DNA of 64,000 nt from Paracoccaceae bacterium (lineage in GTDB: Bacteria; Pseudomonadota; Alphaproteobacteria; Rhodobacterales; Rhodobacteraceae). Location: NCBI GenBank assembly GCA_024304985.1, contig JAMWZC010000001.1:248001-312000 (forward strand), written 5' to 3'. This document shows, piece by piece, positions 45,617 through 54,731 of this stretch. The translations under genes and the position numbers were made by a program. The notes beneath the pieces were generated by a model that was not told the origin of the DNA, ran no database searches, and saw only the letters and a list, made by a program, of their open reading frames with translations. Within the stretch, counting starts at the first letter, position 1. Each line of letters begins with the position of its first letter.

Positions 45617-45641
45617 CAATCCCCTAAAGGGATTGAAGCAA
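45617..45641. promoter_or_regulatory. Perfect inverted repeat just upstream of fabI
   Basis: CAATCCC (45617-45623) and GGGATTG (45629-45635) pair exactly over a five-base loop. The outer TTGC (45614-45617) and GCAA (45638-45641) extend it loosely. It lies about 25 bases before the fabI start. It could be an operator or a leader hairpin. Confidence 0.45.
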
Positions 45642-45664
45642 TCACCTTGGGCAGGAATTCCGCA

Positions 45665-46489
45665 ATGTCAAACACACTTATGGCCGGCAAGCGCGGTCTT
45701 ATCATGGGGCTTGCCAATGACAAGTCGATCGCATGGGGCATCGCCAAGGCCTGTGCGGATGCAGGGGCCGAGATGGCCTTCAGCTATATGGGCGAGGCGT
45801 TCCGCAAACGCGTGGCTCCTCTGGCCGAAAGCATCGGTGTCACCACACTGATTGATTGTGACGTGTCCGACATGGACTCGGTCGATGCCGCCTTCGCCGA
45901 GATCGAAAAGACCTGGGGCAAGCTGGATTTCCTGGTCCATGCCATCGGCTTTTCCGACAAGAACGAATTGCGGGGGCGCTATGTCGATACCAGCCGCGAC
46001 AACTTTCTGATGACCCTCGATGTCAGCTGCTACAGCTTCACCGCCGTGATGCAACGCGCCGAAAAGCTGATGAAGAATGGCGGCAGCGCCCTGACCCTGA
46101 CCTATTATGGCGCCGAACAGGTCATGCCCCATTACAATGTGATGGGTGTGGCCAAGGCCGCGCTGGAGGCTTCGGTGAAATATCTGGCCGAGGATCTGGG
46201 CAAGGACGGCATCCGGGTGAATGCGATCAGCGCCGGCCCGATCAAGACGCTGGCCGCCAGCGGCATCGGCGATTTCCGCTATATCCTGAAATGGAACGAG
46301 CTCAACTCGCCCCTGCGCCGCAATGTGACGATCGAGGATGTGGGCAAATCCGCGCTCTATCTGCTGTCCGATCTGGGATCGGGTGTTACGGGCGAGAACC
46401 TGCATGTGGATGCAGGCTACCATGTCGTCGGCATGAAGGCCGTGGACGCCCCCGATATCGACGCCGTGACCGGGCGCAAGGACGCCTGA
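45665..46489 (+). CDS. fabI: Enoyl-[acyl-carrier-protein] reductase (NADH)
   Basis: A 274-residue short-chain dehydrogenase-type enzyme for the last reduction of fatty acid elongation. RGLIMGLANDKSIAWGIA is the FabI NADH fingerprint, DCDVSDMDSVDAAF follows, and the active-site region is LTYYGAEQVMPHYNVMGVAK, with Tyr and Lys in the YxxxxxxK arrangement. VNAISAGPIKTLAASGI is the substrate loop. AGGAATTCCGCA precedes ATG 45665; the open frame upstream is non-coding. An inverted repeat precedes the gene. FabI is the usual triclosan target. Confidence 0.96.
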   Translation: MSNTLMAGKRGLIMGLANDKSIAWGIAKACADAGAEMAFSYMGEAFRKRVAPLAESIGVTTLIDCDVSDMDSVDAAFAEIEKTWGKLDFLVHAIGFSDKNELRGRYVDTSRDNFLMTLDVSCYSFTAVMQRAEKLMKNGGSALTLTYYGAEQVMPHYNVMGVAKAALEASVKYLAEDLGKDGIRVNAISAGPIKTLAASGIGDFRYILKWNELNSPLRRNVTIEDVGKSALYLLSDLGSGVTGENLHVDAGYHVVGMKAVDAPDIDAVTGRKDA

Positions 46490-46519
46490 CCCGCCAGCCT
46501 CAGCACAAGGACAGATGCC

Positions 46520-47023
46520 ATGACCGACCGCCTGCCCCACGAAAAAGGTTTTCACATCAGCTGGGACCAGATCCATCGCGACAGCCGCGCTCTGGCCTGG
46601 CGGTTGCAGGGCTATGGGCCCGACAACGGCGCGTGGCGCGCAGTCGTGGCCATCACCCGCGGCGGCATGGCGCCCGCGATGATCGTCAGCCGCGAACTGG
46701 ATATCCGTGTGGTGGATACGATCTCGATCAAGTCCTATGACCACCAGAGCCAGTCCGAGGCCAAGGTGCTGAAAGCGCCCGACGCAGACCTGATGGGGGA
46801 CGGCACCGGTATCCTTATCGTCGATGATCTGGTGGACAGCGGCAAAACGCTTGAGGTCGTGCGCCGCATGTACCCCAATGCCCATTTTGCCACTGTCTAT
46901 GCCAAGCCCAAGGGCCGCCCGCAGGTGGATACCTTCATCACCGAAGTCAGCCAGGACACCTGGATCTTCTTCCCCTGGGACATGGCGTTGCAATATGTCG
47001 AACCCTATCGCGGCCGCGACTGA
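46520..47023 (+). CDS. gpt: Xanthine phosphoribosyltransferase
   Basis: A 167-residue purine salvage enzyme that adds phosphoribosyl from PRPP to xanthine or guanine. The PRPP-binding loop is [34 protein letters not shown] is the N-terminal block of the Gpt group, [16 protein letters not shown] follows, and DTWIFFPWD is the C-terminal base-recognition segment. It follows fabI by 30 bases and may be co-transcribed. Identification is firm at family level; xanthine preference rests on the Gpt-type pattern. Confidence 0.93.
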   Translation: MTDRLPHEKGFHISWDQIHRDSRALAWRLQGYGPDNGAWRAVVAITRGGMAPAMIVSRELDIRVVDTISIKSYDHQSQSEAKVLKAPDADLMGDGTGILIVDDLVDSGKTLEVVRRMYPNAHFATVYAKPKGRPQVDTFITEVSQDTWIFFPWDMALQYVEPYRGRD

Positions 47024-47048
47024 TCGGCGGGGTCCGCACGCCCTGCTG

Positions 47049-47070
47049 TTTCTTCTTGCTCCAAATATCC
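47049..47070 (-). repeat. Dispersed intergenic motif, copy 3 (partial)
   Basis: On the minus strand this reads GGATATTTGGAGCAAGAAGA, the same core as the copies at 15594-15618 and 23006-23030. It starts 26 bases after the gpt stop, in the gap before the aminotransferase. Confidence 0.65.
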
Positions 47071-47113
47071 ATTCCCGCGTCCTCCACCCGCGCGGCGCTC
47101 AAGGAAGGCTCCC

Positions 47114-48289
47114 ATGACCCAGACCCGCACCGCCGCGACATTCGCCCCCCCGGTGATGGAGGCGCGGCGCTGGCTGGACGGGGTCAGCTTCCCGGCGGAT
47201 CGCCCGCTGATCAATGTCAGCCAGGCCGCTCCGGTCGAGTTGCCACCGCTGGCCATGCGCGAGGCGATCGCCGATGCCGCAATCAATACCGCGCAGGCGC
47301 ATCTTTACGGCCCCGTTCTTGGCAGCCCCGAATTGCGCGCCGAGGTCGCCGCCCGCACAGCCCGCCTTTACGGCGGCATCGTAGAACCGGCACAGGTCGC
47401 CATCACCTCGGGCTGCAATCAGGCCTTCAACGCGGCGATCATGGCCCTCACCACCGAAGGGGATGAGGTTATCCTGCCAACCCCCTGGTATTTCAATCAT
47501 AAAATGTGGCTCGACATGGCTGGCGTCACCGCTGTGCCGCTGCCGACAGGGGCGGATATGCTGCCCGACCCCGATCACGCGGCCGCCCTGATCACCCCGC
47601 GCACCCGCGCGATCACACTGGTCAGCCCGAACAACCCCGCCGGCGTCGAATATCCTGCCAGTCTGATCCACGCCTTTGCCGATCTGGCCCGCCGCCACGG
47701 CATCGCATTGATCGTGGACGAGACCTATCGCGATTTCCATTCGATCAGCGGGCCTGCCCATGATCTTTTCACCGATGCCGCGTGGGACGATACGCTGATC
47801 CAGCTCTATTCCTTCTCCAAGGCCTACCGCCTGACCGGGCACCGCGTGGGCGCCATGCTGTCCAGCCCAGCCCGTCTGGCCGAGGTCGAGAAGTTCCTTG
47901 ATACAGTCACCATCTGCCCCAACCAGTTGGGCCAGATCGCGGCGCTTTGGGGCATGCGGCATCTGGACCAATGGCTCGCGGGCGAGCGGGACGAGATCCT
48001 GTCGCGCCGCGCAGCGATCGAGGCGGGCTTTCCGCGTCTGGCCGCGCAGGGCTGGGCCTTGCGCGGTGTGGGTGCCTATTTCGCCTATGTCGCGCATCCT
48101 TTCGACCTGCCCTCGGACCGGCTGGCCCAGCATATGGTCAAGGCGGCAGGTGTGTTGGCCCTGCCCGGCACGATGTTTGTGCCCGAAGGCGATCCCAGCG
48201 GCGCACGGCATCTGCGGATTGCCTTTGCCAATGTGGATGCGGCTGGCATCGGCACGCTGTTCGACCGGCTGGCGGATCTGCGGGTGTGA
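47114..48289 (+). CDS. PLP-dependent class I/II aminotransferase
   Basis: A 391-residue fold type I aminotransferase. SGCNQAFNAAIMALTTEGDE and PTPWYFNHKMWLDMAGV form the cofactor pocket, LVSPNNPAGVEYPASLI and LIVDETYRDFHS contain the Asp/Tyr contacts, and YSFSKAYRLTGHRVGAM contains the Schiff-base lysine. LRIAFANVDAAGIGTLFDR near the end carries the substrate carboxylate Arg. Specificity, such as aspartate, alanine or histidinol phosphate, is not visible. ATG 47114 follows AAGGAAGGCTCCC-like sequence. It precedes ppiD by 92 bases. Confidence 0.88.
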   Translation: MTQTRTAATFAPPVMEARRWLDGVSFPADRPLINVSQAAPVELPPLAMREAIADAAINTAQAHLYGPVLGSPELRAEVAARTARLYGGIVEPAQVAITSGCNQAFNAAIMALTTEGDEVILPTPWYFNHKMWLDMAGVTAVPLPTGADMLPDPDHAAALITPRTRAITLVSPNNPAGVEYPASLIHAFADLARRHGIALIVDETYRDFHSISGPAHDLFTDAAWDDTLIQLYSFSKAYRLTGHRVGAMLSSPARLAEVEKFLDTVTICPNQLGQIAALWGMRHLDQWLAGERDEILSRRAAIEAGFPRLAAQGWALRGVGAYFAYVAHPFDLPSDRLAQHMVKAAGVLALPGTMFVPEGDPSGARHLRIAFANVDAAGIGTLFDRLADLRV

Positions 48290-48380
48290 CCCGCCATCGG
48301 CGGGGCCGATCCGGCCTTGCCCCGCGCGGATGCAGCGCGTAGACAGTTTCAACTCGAAAACACCCGGAAAGAGGCGATTT

Positions 48381-50237
48381 ATGGCACGTGGCGGTATCAC
48401 GAAATTTCTGGTCTGGACCCTGCTTGGCCTGCTGATTGTCGGGCTTGCCGGATTTGGCGCGACAAACCTGTCGGGGGCGGCACGTTCGATCGGGTCGGTA
48501 GGCGATCAGGAGATCAATATCGACGAATATGCCCGCGCCCTGCAGGAGGAGATCCGCGCCATCGAGGCGCAGACCCGTCAGCCGCTGAGCTTTGCCGAAG
48601 CACAGGCCTTCGGACTGGACCGCAACGTGCTGGCCCGTCTGGTGACGGCTGCTGCACTGGACAATGAGGCCGCGCGCCTGGGAATTTCGGTTGGTGACGA
48701 AGTTGTAGCGGATCAGATCCTTCAGATCCCTGTATTCCAGTCGATCAATGGCGAATTCGACCGCGAGGCCTATCGCTTTGCCCTGCAACAGGCCGGATTG
48801 AACGAAAGCCGGTTCGAGGATCAACTCCGCCGTGAGACCGCGCGCAGCCTGCTGCAAGGTGCCATGGTGCAAAGCGCCGTGATGCCGCAGACCTATGTGG
48901 ATACGCTGATCGCCTTTGCGGGGGAACGGCGCGCGTTCTCTTGGGCCACGCTGGATGCAAGTCAGCTTGAGGCCCCTGTGGGGGCACCGACCGAAGAGCA
49001 GCTGCTTGCATGGTACGAGGCCAATCCCGAGGTGTTCACGACACCGGCCGCCAAGCGGATCACCCTGGCCGCGCTGACCCCCGACATGATCCTCGACCAG
49101 GTCACCATCGACGACACGGCCTTGCGGGCCGAATATGACGCCCGCGCGAATGATTACAACACGCCGGAGCGACGGCTGGTCGAGCGTCTGGCCTTTGCCA
49201 ATGACGCAGCGGCCGAAGCGGCGATCGCGGCACTGACAGCGGGTGAGACCGATTTCGAAACGCTGGTGCAGGATCGCGGCCTGACGCTGGCCGATGTGGA
49301 TCTGGGCGATGTGCCGTTGGCTGATCTGGGTGCCGCCGGCGAGGCTGTCTTTGCCGCCGAAGTGGGCGCTGTGGTCGGGCCATTCCCCAGTTCGCTGGGA
49401 CCGGCACTGTTCCGGGTGAACGGTGTTCTGGGCGCGCAGAACATCACCTTCGAGGAGGTGCGCGACGATCTGGCCGCTGAACTGGCCCCCGACCGCGCCC
49501 GCCGCGTAATCGAGGCACAGGCCAGCGGGATCGACGACATGCTGGCCGGTGGTGCCACACTGGAGGAACTGGCCGCCGATACGGATATGCAGATGCAGAC
49601 CCTCGACTGGTCGGAAGAGGTGGATGCGGGCATCGCCGCCTATCCCGCTTTCCGCCGTGCGGCGGCCGCCTTGGACGCCGATGATTATCCCACGCTGATC
49701 GAACTGGACGATGGTGGTGTATTCGCCATGCGTCTGGAGGAAGAACTGGAACCGCGCCTTCTCCCGCTGGAGGACATGCGCGAAGTCGCTGTGGCCGGAT
49801 GGCAGGCGGACGAGACGTTGCGCCTGCTGCGCACCCGCGCCGAGGCTGTCGTGGCCGGCTATGCCACGACCGGCGATCTGGCCGCCGAGGGCCTGACCGT
49901 GACCGAAGAGCGCAACATCACCCGCGATCAGTTCATCCCCGGCACGGCCCCCGGTTTCCTGAACCGCGTGTTCCAGATGGCACCCGGCGATCTGGCCGTG
50001 ATCGACGGCCCGGCCGAGGGTGCTGGCCCCACCGTCCTGATCGTGCGGATGGACGAGGTCCTGCCCGCAGACGAGACCGATCCGGGTGTGACGGCGCTGC
50101 GCGACCGTCTGTCCGAAAGCGGCCGCGCCGGTCTGGCACAGGATCTGTTTCAGGCTTATGTCGGGCAGTTGCAGACGCAGGCAGGCGTGCAACTGGATCA
50201 GGCCGCGATCAATGCGGTGCATACCAACTTCCAGTAA
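48381..50237 (+). CDS. ppiD: PpiD-like membrane-anchored peptidyl-prolyl isomerase/chaperone
   Basis: A 618-residue protein with one N-terminal membrane segment (FLVWTLLGLLIVGLAGFGA) and a large periplasmic part. A SurA_N-like helical region follows (GDQEINIDEYARALQEEI, SFAEAQAFGLDRNVLARLV, FDREAYRFALQQAGL) and then parvulin-type regions near DFETLVQDRGLTLADVDLGD and GPFPSSLGPALFRVNGVLGA. PpiD assists exported proteins leaving the Sec channel. It is 11 bases before trpE, a spacing that argues for co-transcription without any attenuator between. Confidence 0.87.
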   Translation: MARGGITKFLVWTLLGLLIVGLAGFGATNLSGAARSIGSVGDQEINIDEYARALQEEIRAIEAQTRQPLSFAEAQAFGLDRNVLARLVTAAALDNEAARLGISVGDEVVADQILQIPVFQSINGEFDREAYRFALQQAGLNESRFEDQLRRETARSLLQGAMVQSAVMPQTYVDTLIAFAGERRAFSWATLDASQLEAPVGAPTEEQLLAWYEANPEVFTTPAAKRITLAALTPDMILDQVTIDDTALRAEYDARANDYNTPERRLVERLAFANDAAAEAAIAALTAGETDFETLVQDRGLTLADVDLGDVPLADLGAAGEAVFAAEVGAVVGPFPSSLGPALFRVNGVLGAQNITFEEVRDDLAAELAPDRARRVIEAQASGIDDMLAGGATLEELAADTDMQMQTLDWSEEVDAGIAAYPAFRRAAAALDADDYPTLIELDDGGVFAMRLEEELEPRLLPLEDMREVAVAGWQADETLRLLRTRAEAVVAGYATTGDLAAEGLTVTEERNITRDQFIPGTAPGFLNRVFQMAPGDLAVIDGPAEGAGPTVLIVRMDEVLPADETDPGVTALRDRLSESGRAGLAQDLFQAYVGQLQTQAGVQLDQAAINAVHTNFQ

Positions 50238-50248
50238 GGATCGCTTCC

Positions 50249-51757
50249 GTGGAACTGACACCTGATTTCCAGACCTTCGCCCGCGCCTATGATGCGGGGC
50301 AGAATCAGGTCGTCTATGCCCGGCTCGCCGCCGATCTGGATACGCCCGTTTCCTTGATGCTCAAGCTGTCCGGCGCGGCCAAGGACGCGTTCATGCTGGA
50401 ATCCGTGACAGGCGGCGAAGTGCGTGGGCGCTATTCGATCATCGGGATGAAACCCGATCTGGTGTGGCAGTGCCACGGCACCTCCAGCCGTCTGAACCGT
50501 CACGCGCGTTTCGATCCCGACGCCTTTGCCGATCAGACGGGTGATCCACTGGCCAATCTGCGGGAACTGATCGCGGAAAGCCGGATCGACCTGCCCGAGG
50601 GTCTGCCCGCCGCCAGTGCGGGCCTCTTTGGTTATCTAGGCTATGACATGATCCGGCTGGTCGAGAACCTGCCCGATGTGAATCCGGATCCGCTGGGCCT
50701 ACCCGACGCGATGATGTTGCGCCCCACCGTGGTGGCGGTTCTGGACGGGGTCAAAGGCGATGTGACAGTCGTCTCGCCCGCATGGGTCAGTGACGGGCAA
50801 TCGGCGCGGGCCGCCTATGCGCAGGCGGCCGAGCGGGTGATGGACGCGCTGCGCGATCTGGACCGCGCCCTGCCACAGGCCACGCGCGAGATGGGCGATG
50901 CGCGCGATGCGGCACCGCCGGTCTCGAATTTCTCGCATGCCGCCTATCTGGCGGCTGTGGAGAAGGCCAAGGATTATATCCGCGCTGGCGACATCTTTCA
51001 GGTCGTCCCTTCGCAGCGCTGGACTCAGGATTTTCCGCTCCCGCCCTTCACGCTCTATCGGTCGCTGCGGCGCACGAATCCTTCGCCCTTCATGTTCTAT
51101 TTCAACTTCGGTGGCTTTCAGGTCATCGGAGCCAGCCCTGAAATCTTGGTGCGTGTCTTTGGCCGCGAGGTGACGATCCGCCCGATCGCGGGCACGCGCC
51201 CACGCGGGGCCACGCCGGAACAGGACCGCGCCTACGAGGCCGAATTGCTGGCCGACAAGAAAGAGCTTGCCGAGCATCTGATGCTGCTGGATCTGGGCCG
51301 CAACGATGTGGGCCGGGTCGCCAAAATCGGCACCGTGCGCCCGACCGAACAATTCATCATCGAGCGATACAGCCACGTCATGCATATCGTGTCGAACGTG
51401 GTGGGCGAACTGGCCGAGGATCAGGACGCGCTCAGCGCCTTTTTTGCAGGCATGCCCGCAGGCACCGTGTCCGGCGCGCCCAAGGTGCGCGCCATGCAGA
51501 TCATTGACGAGCTTGAGCCTGAAAAGCGCGGGATCTATGGCGGCGGTGTCGGCTATTTCAGCGCGGGCGGCGACATGGACATGTGCATCGCCCTGCGCAC
51601 CGCTATCGTCAAGGACCAGAAGCTATACATTCAGGCGGGCGGTGGCGTGGTCTATGACAGCGACCCCGAATCCGAGTATCAAGAGACGGTCCACAAATCG
51701 AACGCGATCCGGCGTGCTGCCGCCGATGCGGCGCGCTTCTCGGGCGGCAATGGTTGA
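50249..51757 (+). CDS. trpE: Anthranilate synthase component I
   Basis: A 502-residue enzyme making anthranilate from chorismate with ammonia from TrpG. Catalytic chorismate-binding blocks: RPIAGTRPRGATPEQDRAYE, LDLGRNDVGRVAKIGTVRPT, YSHVMHIVSNVVGEL, PAGTVSGAPKVRAMQIIDEL, and RTAIVKDQKLYIQAGGGVVY. The N-terminal part has the tryptophan-sensing ESVTGGEVRGRYSIIG region, indicating feedback inhibition. GTG 50249 follows AAGGA at eight bases. TrpE is separated from trpG by two genes, one on the other strand. Confidence 0.97.
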   Translation: MELTPDFQTFARAYDAGQNQVVYARLAADLDTPVSLMLKLSGAAKDAFMLESVTGGEVRGRYSIIGMKPDLVWQCHGTSSRLNRHARFDPDAFADQTGDPLANLRELIAESRIDLPEGLPAASAGLFGYLGYDMIRLVENLPDVNPDPLGLPDAMMLRPTVVAVLDGVKGDVTVVSPAWVSDGQSARAAYAQAAERVMDALRDLDRALPQATREMGDARDAAPPVSNFSHAAYLAAVEKAKDYIRAGDIFQVVPSQRWTQDFPLPPFTLYRSLRRTNPSPFMFYFNFGGFQVIGASPEILVRVFGREVTIRPIAGTRPRGATPEQDRAYEAELLADKKELAEHLMLLDLGRNDVGRVAKIGTVRPTEQFIIERYSHVMHIVSNVVGELAEDQDALSAFFAGMPAGTVSGAPKVRAMQIIDELEPEKRGIYGGGVGYFSAGGDMDMCIALRTAIVKDQKLYIQAGGGVVYDSDPESEYQETVHKSNAIRRAAADAARFSGGNG

Positions 51758-51767
51758 GGCGGGGTAA

Positions 51768-52325
51768 ATGCCCCGGCTGATCTTGTTCAACAAACCTTTC
51801 GACGTCTTGTCGCAATTCACCGACAAAGGCAGCGCGGACAGTCCACGCGCAACCCTGTCGCAGTTCATCGACATTCCCGGCGTCTACCCCGCAGGACGGT
51901 TGGACCGCGACAGCGAAGGGCTGCTGCTGTTGACCGATGACGGGCGTTTGCAGGCGCGCATCAGCGATCCGCGACACAAGATGGACAAGACCTATCTGGC
52001 GCAGGTTGAGGGCCTGCCCGATGCGGCGGCCCTTCAGGCGCTGCGCGCGGGCGTGACACTGAACGATGGACCGACCCGCCCCGCCAAGGTGCGCGCAGTG
52101 CCGGAACCCGACTGGCTCTGGCCACGCAATCCCCCGGTGCGGTTTCGCAAGACCGTGCCGGACAGTTGGATCGAACTGACGATTTCAGAGGGTCGCAACA
52201 GGCAGGTGCGGCGCATGACCGCCCATGTGGGGCATCCCACCTTGCGGCTGATCCGTTTGCGCGTCGGCGCGTGGTCGCTCGGAGATCTGCCCCCCGGCCA
52301 GTGGTGCGAGGCTCCCCTGCCCTGA
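51768..52325 (+). CDS. rluE: 23S rRNA pseudouridine synthase, RluE-like
   Basis: A 185-residue RsuA-family pseudouridine synthase lacking an N-terminal S4 domain, like Rlu[17 protein letters not shown] and [20 protein letters not shown] contain the catalytic Asp ([14 protein letters not shown]). [13 protein letters not shown] and [24 protein letters not shown] follow as the family blocks. It modifies a single uridine in 23S rRNA. It follows trpE by ten bases and is convergent with the next gene, four bases apart. Confidence 0.9.
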   Translation: MPRLILFNKPFDVLSQFTDKGSADSPRATLSQFIDIPGVYPAGRLDRDSEGLLLLTDDGRLQARISDPRHKMDKTYLAQVEGLPDAAALQALRAGVTLNDGPTRPAKVRAVPEPDWLWPRNPPVRFRKTVPDSWIELTISEGRNRQVRRMTAHVGHPTLRLIRLRVGAWSLGDLPPGQWCEAPLP

Positions 52326-52329
52326 CCGG

Positions 52330-53943
52330 TCAGTCTGCCGGATCAAGCACCGCCGACACAGGGGCCAGCGCGACACGTTGCGCCCGATCCTGCAATCCCC
52401 ACAGCAGCAGCGCCGAGATCGTGTCCGGGCGCAGACGGCCCATCATGATCACGCCCTCACCATCTGTGGCTTGCAACCCTCCGGCTTGCTGACCGGCTTT
52501 GAACGCGCCCTGATCAAGGAACCGCCGGATGGCGGCTGCATCCTGACCGGCCCCATCGAAATCGCGGAAGACCGTGGCCGATGGCACGCCATCGCGCGCG
52601 GCTTGACGTTGAGCGGTGTTCAGCCCGTTGGGCAGCATGACCAGACCATAGCCGCGCTGACCCAGGATAGCGGATACCTGCTCGGACACCGTTCGGCTGG
52701 TCTGAAACCCGGTCGCATCGCCCTCCAGCACGGCCACCGCATCGGGAACAGCCGCAAGCGACACCTCCATCGCCACTTCGGCATCTTGTGGTGTGGAATC
52801 AGGGGCAAGGTCCACCAATGCCATGACCTCGAATCCCGCCGCGCGGTAGCGGGCGGATGCTTCGGCGGCGTCGGGGCGCGCGGCGTCAACGGCAAAGGTC
52901 AGCGGATAGGGAAAGTCGCGCAACGCCTCGACCCCGATGACGGTATCGCCCCGGTCGATCAGGACGATGGCCAGAGGGGGACGACCCTCGGGATCCTCAA
53001 ATCGCAGCGCATTGCGCCGCAGGGGGATATCGTTCTCGGCGGACAGGGTTTCGCTGTTGCCGCCGCTACCCGGTGCGGGGCGATCAATCAGCGATGTGGC
53101 AGGTGTTCCGATTGCTGGACGCACCAGTGGCGCGGTTTCCTGCACGGCCACAGGCGCATCGGGTGCGGCCTGTTCGGGCGTGACCGCCGGCGGTGCCGGC
53201 TCGATCACCGGCAAGGGCTGGCGGCGCGGCATCGGTTGAGGCTGGGGCATGGGCGCAAGCGCAGCCATCCCGGTTTCTTCTTCTGCCGGGCTTGGACGGT
53301 CGGGCGTGGCTTGATCAACCGCGGCTTGTGCCTGATCGGGTTGCGCCGGGTCGGTCGAGATGGCGGGCGCTGTCGCTTCGGCGCGCGAAGCGGGCGCCGT
53401 AGGCTCGGCTGGCGTTGCGCTGCGTGGTGTGCTGCCAGCCACTGACGGCGTGATCGCGGGGGCATCGCCCGCATCGGGCGGTGCGGACAGGCTGCCGCCG
53501 CCCTGATCCGCCTGCGGTTGCGCGGCAGGATCGCGTCCGAGAATCGACAAAGGCGGATTGGCGGGAGCGGTGGCGCTGTCCAGCGTCGGTGCGGTGGCGA
53601 TCTGCGGCGCGGCATCGCCTTGCGGAAGGACGGCCTGCCCGTCTTCGCGCGCCGCATTGAACACACTGCCTGCGGGCACATCCACCTCTGCTGTCGTGGG
53701 CGGCGTGGCGGTGTCAGGCGCGCTGTCCACGTTTGTCCCGTCAACGGACGCAGATGCGGGTGGCGCCGAAGGTGCCGGAGCCGCCTCGGGCGCGGCTTTG
53801 TCCTGTGGGAGCGCGGCTGTTTGCTCTGACGGCAATGATCTATCCGCCGTGTCTGGCAAACCCGACAGGATCGACAAGGCCGACAGGCCGATCACCGACA
53901 CGGCCCCACCCACAAGACTTCCGCGTATGAACCCTTTTGCCAT
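52330..53943 (-). CDS. Divergent polysaccharide deacetylase family protein with a long Pro/Ala-rich region
   Basis: A 537-residue protein. An N-terminal signal anchor is GSLVGGAVSVIGLSALSILS. Residues about 30-290 are low complexity (Pro, Ala, Asp, Gln), likely disordered and spanning the envelope. The C-terminal 220 residues are the divergent polysaccharide deacetylase (YibQ/DUF610) domain: PPLAIVLIDRGDTVIGVEAL, FPYPLTFAVDAARPDA, GFEVMALVDLAPDST and GLVMLPNGLNTAQR. Members lack several metal ligands of true deacetylases, so activity is doubtful. Gene order with trpE is unusual because it lies on the opposite strand. Confidence 0.85.
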   Translation of the reverse strand: MAKGFIRGSLVGGAVSVIGLSALSILSGLPDTADRSLPSEQTAALPQDKAAPEAAPAPSAPPASASVDGTNVDSAPDTATPPTTAEVDVPAGSVFNAAREDGQAVLPQGDAAPQIATAPTLDSATAPANPPLSILGRDPAAQPQADQGGGSLSAPPDAGDAPAITPSVAGSTPRSATPAEPTAPASRAEATAPAISTDPAQPDQAQAAVDQATPDRPSPAEEETGMAALAPMPQPQPMPRRQPLPVIEPAPPAVTPEQAAPDAPVAVQETAPLVRPAIGTPATSLIDRPAPGSGGNSETLSAENDIPLRRNALRFEDPEGRPPLAIVLIDRGDTVIGVEALRDFPYPLTFAVDAARPDAAEASARYRAAGFEVMALVDLAPDSTPQDAEVAMEVSLAAVPDAVAVLEGDATGFQTSRTVSEQVSAILGQRGYGLVMLPNGLNTAQRQAARDGVPSATVFRDFDGAGQDAAAIRRFLDQGAFKAGQQAGGLQATDGEGVIMMGRLRPDTISALLLWGLQDRAQRVALAPVSAVLDPAD

Positions 53944-54149
53944 CGTCCTGCCCTTTCTCTGCCTGCGGCCTCGTCACGGGCCTTCCTGCGTCCGGTGCGA
54001 CCAAGACTTGATTGCGTTGCGCAACCAGACGACCTGACCTTTGCGCCCGCATTCTCGGTCACGCCCCTTGACGCTCCGGCGCAAGCCTGAACAAGTATAC
54101 CGCGACCAAGGTGCGGGCCTCCAGCCCCCAAACGGAAAAGATAGGCCAG

Positions 54150-54731
54150 ATGCTGCTGCTCATCGATAACTACGACAGTTTCACCTATAATCTGGTGCAT
54201 TATCTGGGCGATCTGGGCGCGAATGTCACCGTGCGCCGCAATGATGCGCTGGATGTGCAGGCTGCGATGGCGATGAATCCGGCCGGGATCATCCTGTCAC
54301 CGGGCCCCTGCGATCCGGATCAGGCGGGCATCTGTCTGGCCTTGACCGCCGCTGCGGCAGAAACACGGACACCGCTTCTGGGCGTCTGTCTGGGGCATCA
54401 GACCATCGGTCAGGCGTTCGGTGGCAAGGTGGTGCGCTGCCACGAGATCGTGCACGGCAAGATGGGCGTCATGCATCATGCGGGCCAAGGACTTTTCGCG
54501 GGTCTGCCCAATCCGTTCGAGGCGACCCGCTATCATTCACTGGTCGTGGAGCGCGAGAGCCTGCCCGATTGCCTTGAGGTGACGGCATGGCTGGAGGATG
54601 GCACGATCATGGGCCTGCAGCATCGTGAGCTGCCCATTCACGGCGTGCAGTTCCACCCGGAATCGATCGCCTCGCAACATGGGCACGAGATGTTGCAGAA
54701 TTTCCTGAACGTGATGAAGGTTCCGGCATGA
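54150..54731 (+). CDS. trpG: Anthranilate synthase component II (glutamine amidotransferase)
   Basis: A 193-residue class I amidotransferase subunit supplying ammonia to Trp[21 protein letters not shown] at the start, nucleophile in [16 protein letters not shown], then [12 protein letters not shown], and the catalytic His-x-Glu in [18 protein letters not shown] 54150 is chosen as start of the conserved domain. Its stop overlaps trpD by four bases (ATGA). First gene of the trpG-trpD-trpC-moaC-moeA transcript. Confidence 0.97.
   Translation: MLLLIDNYDSFTYNLVHYLGDLGANVTVRRNDALDVQAAMAMNPAGIILSPGPCDPDQAGICLALTAAAAETRTPLLGVCLGHQTIGQAFGGKVVRCHEIVHGKMGVMHHAGQGLFAGLPNPFEATRYHSLVVERESLPDCLEVTAWLEDGTIMGLQHRELPIHGVQFHPESIASQHGHEMLQNFLNVMKVPA

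Noticed and set aside
50238-50248. Tryptophan attenuator ahead of trpE
   Set aside because: There are only 11 bases between ppiD and trpE, leaving no room for a leader peptide or alternative hairpins.
48138-50261. A 707-residue open frame on the minus strand opposite ppiD
   Set aside because: It is antisense to ppiD, with composition typical of a shadow frame and no domain pattern.
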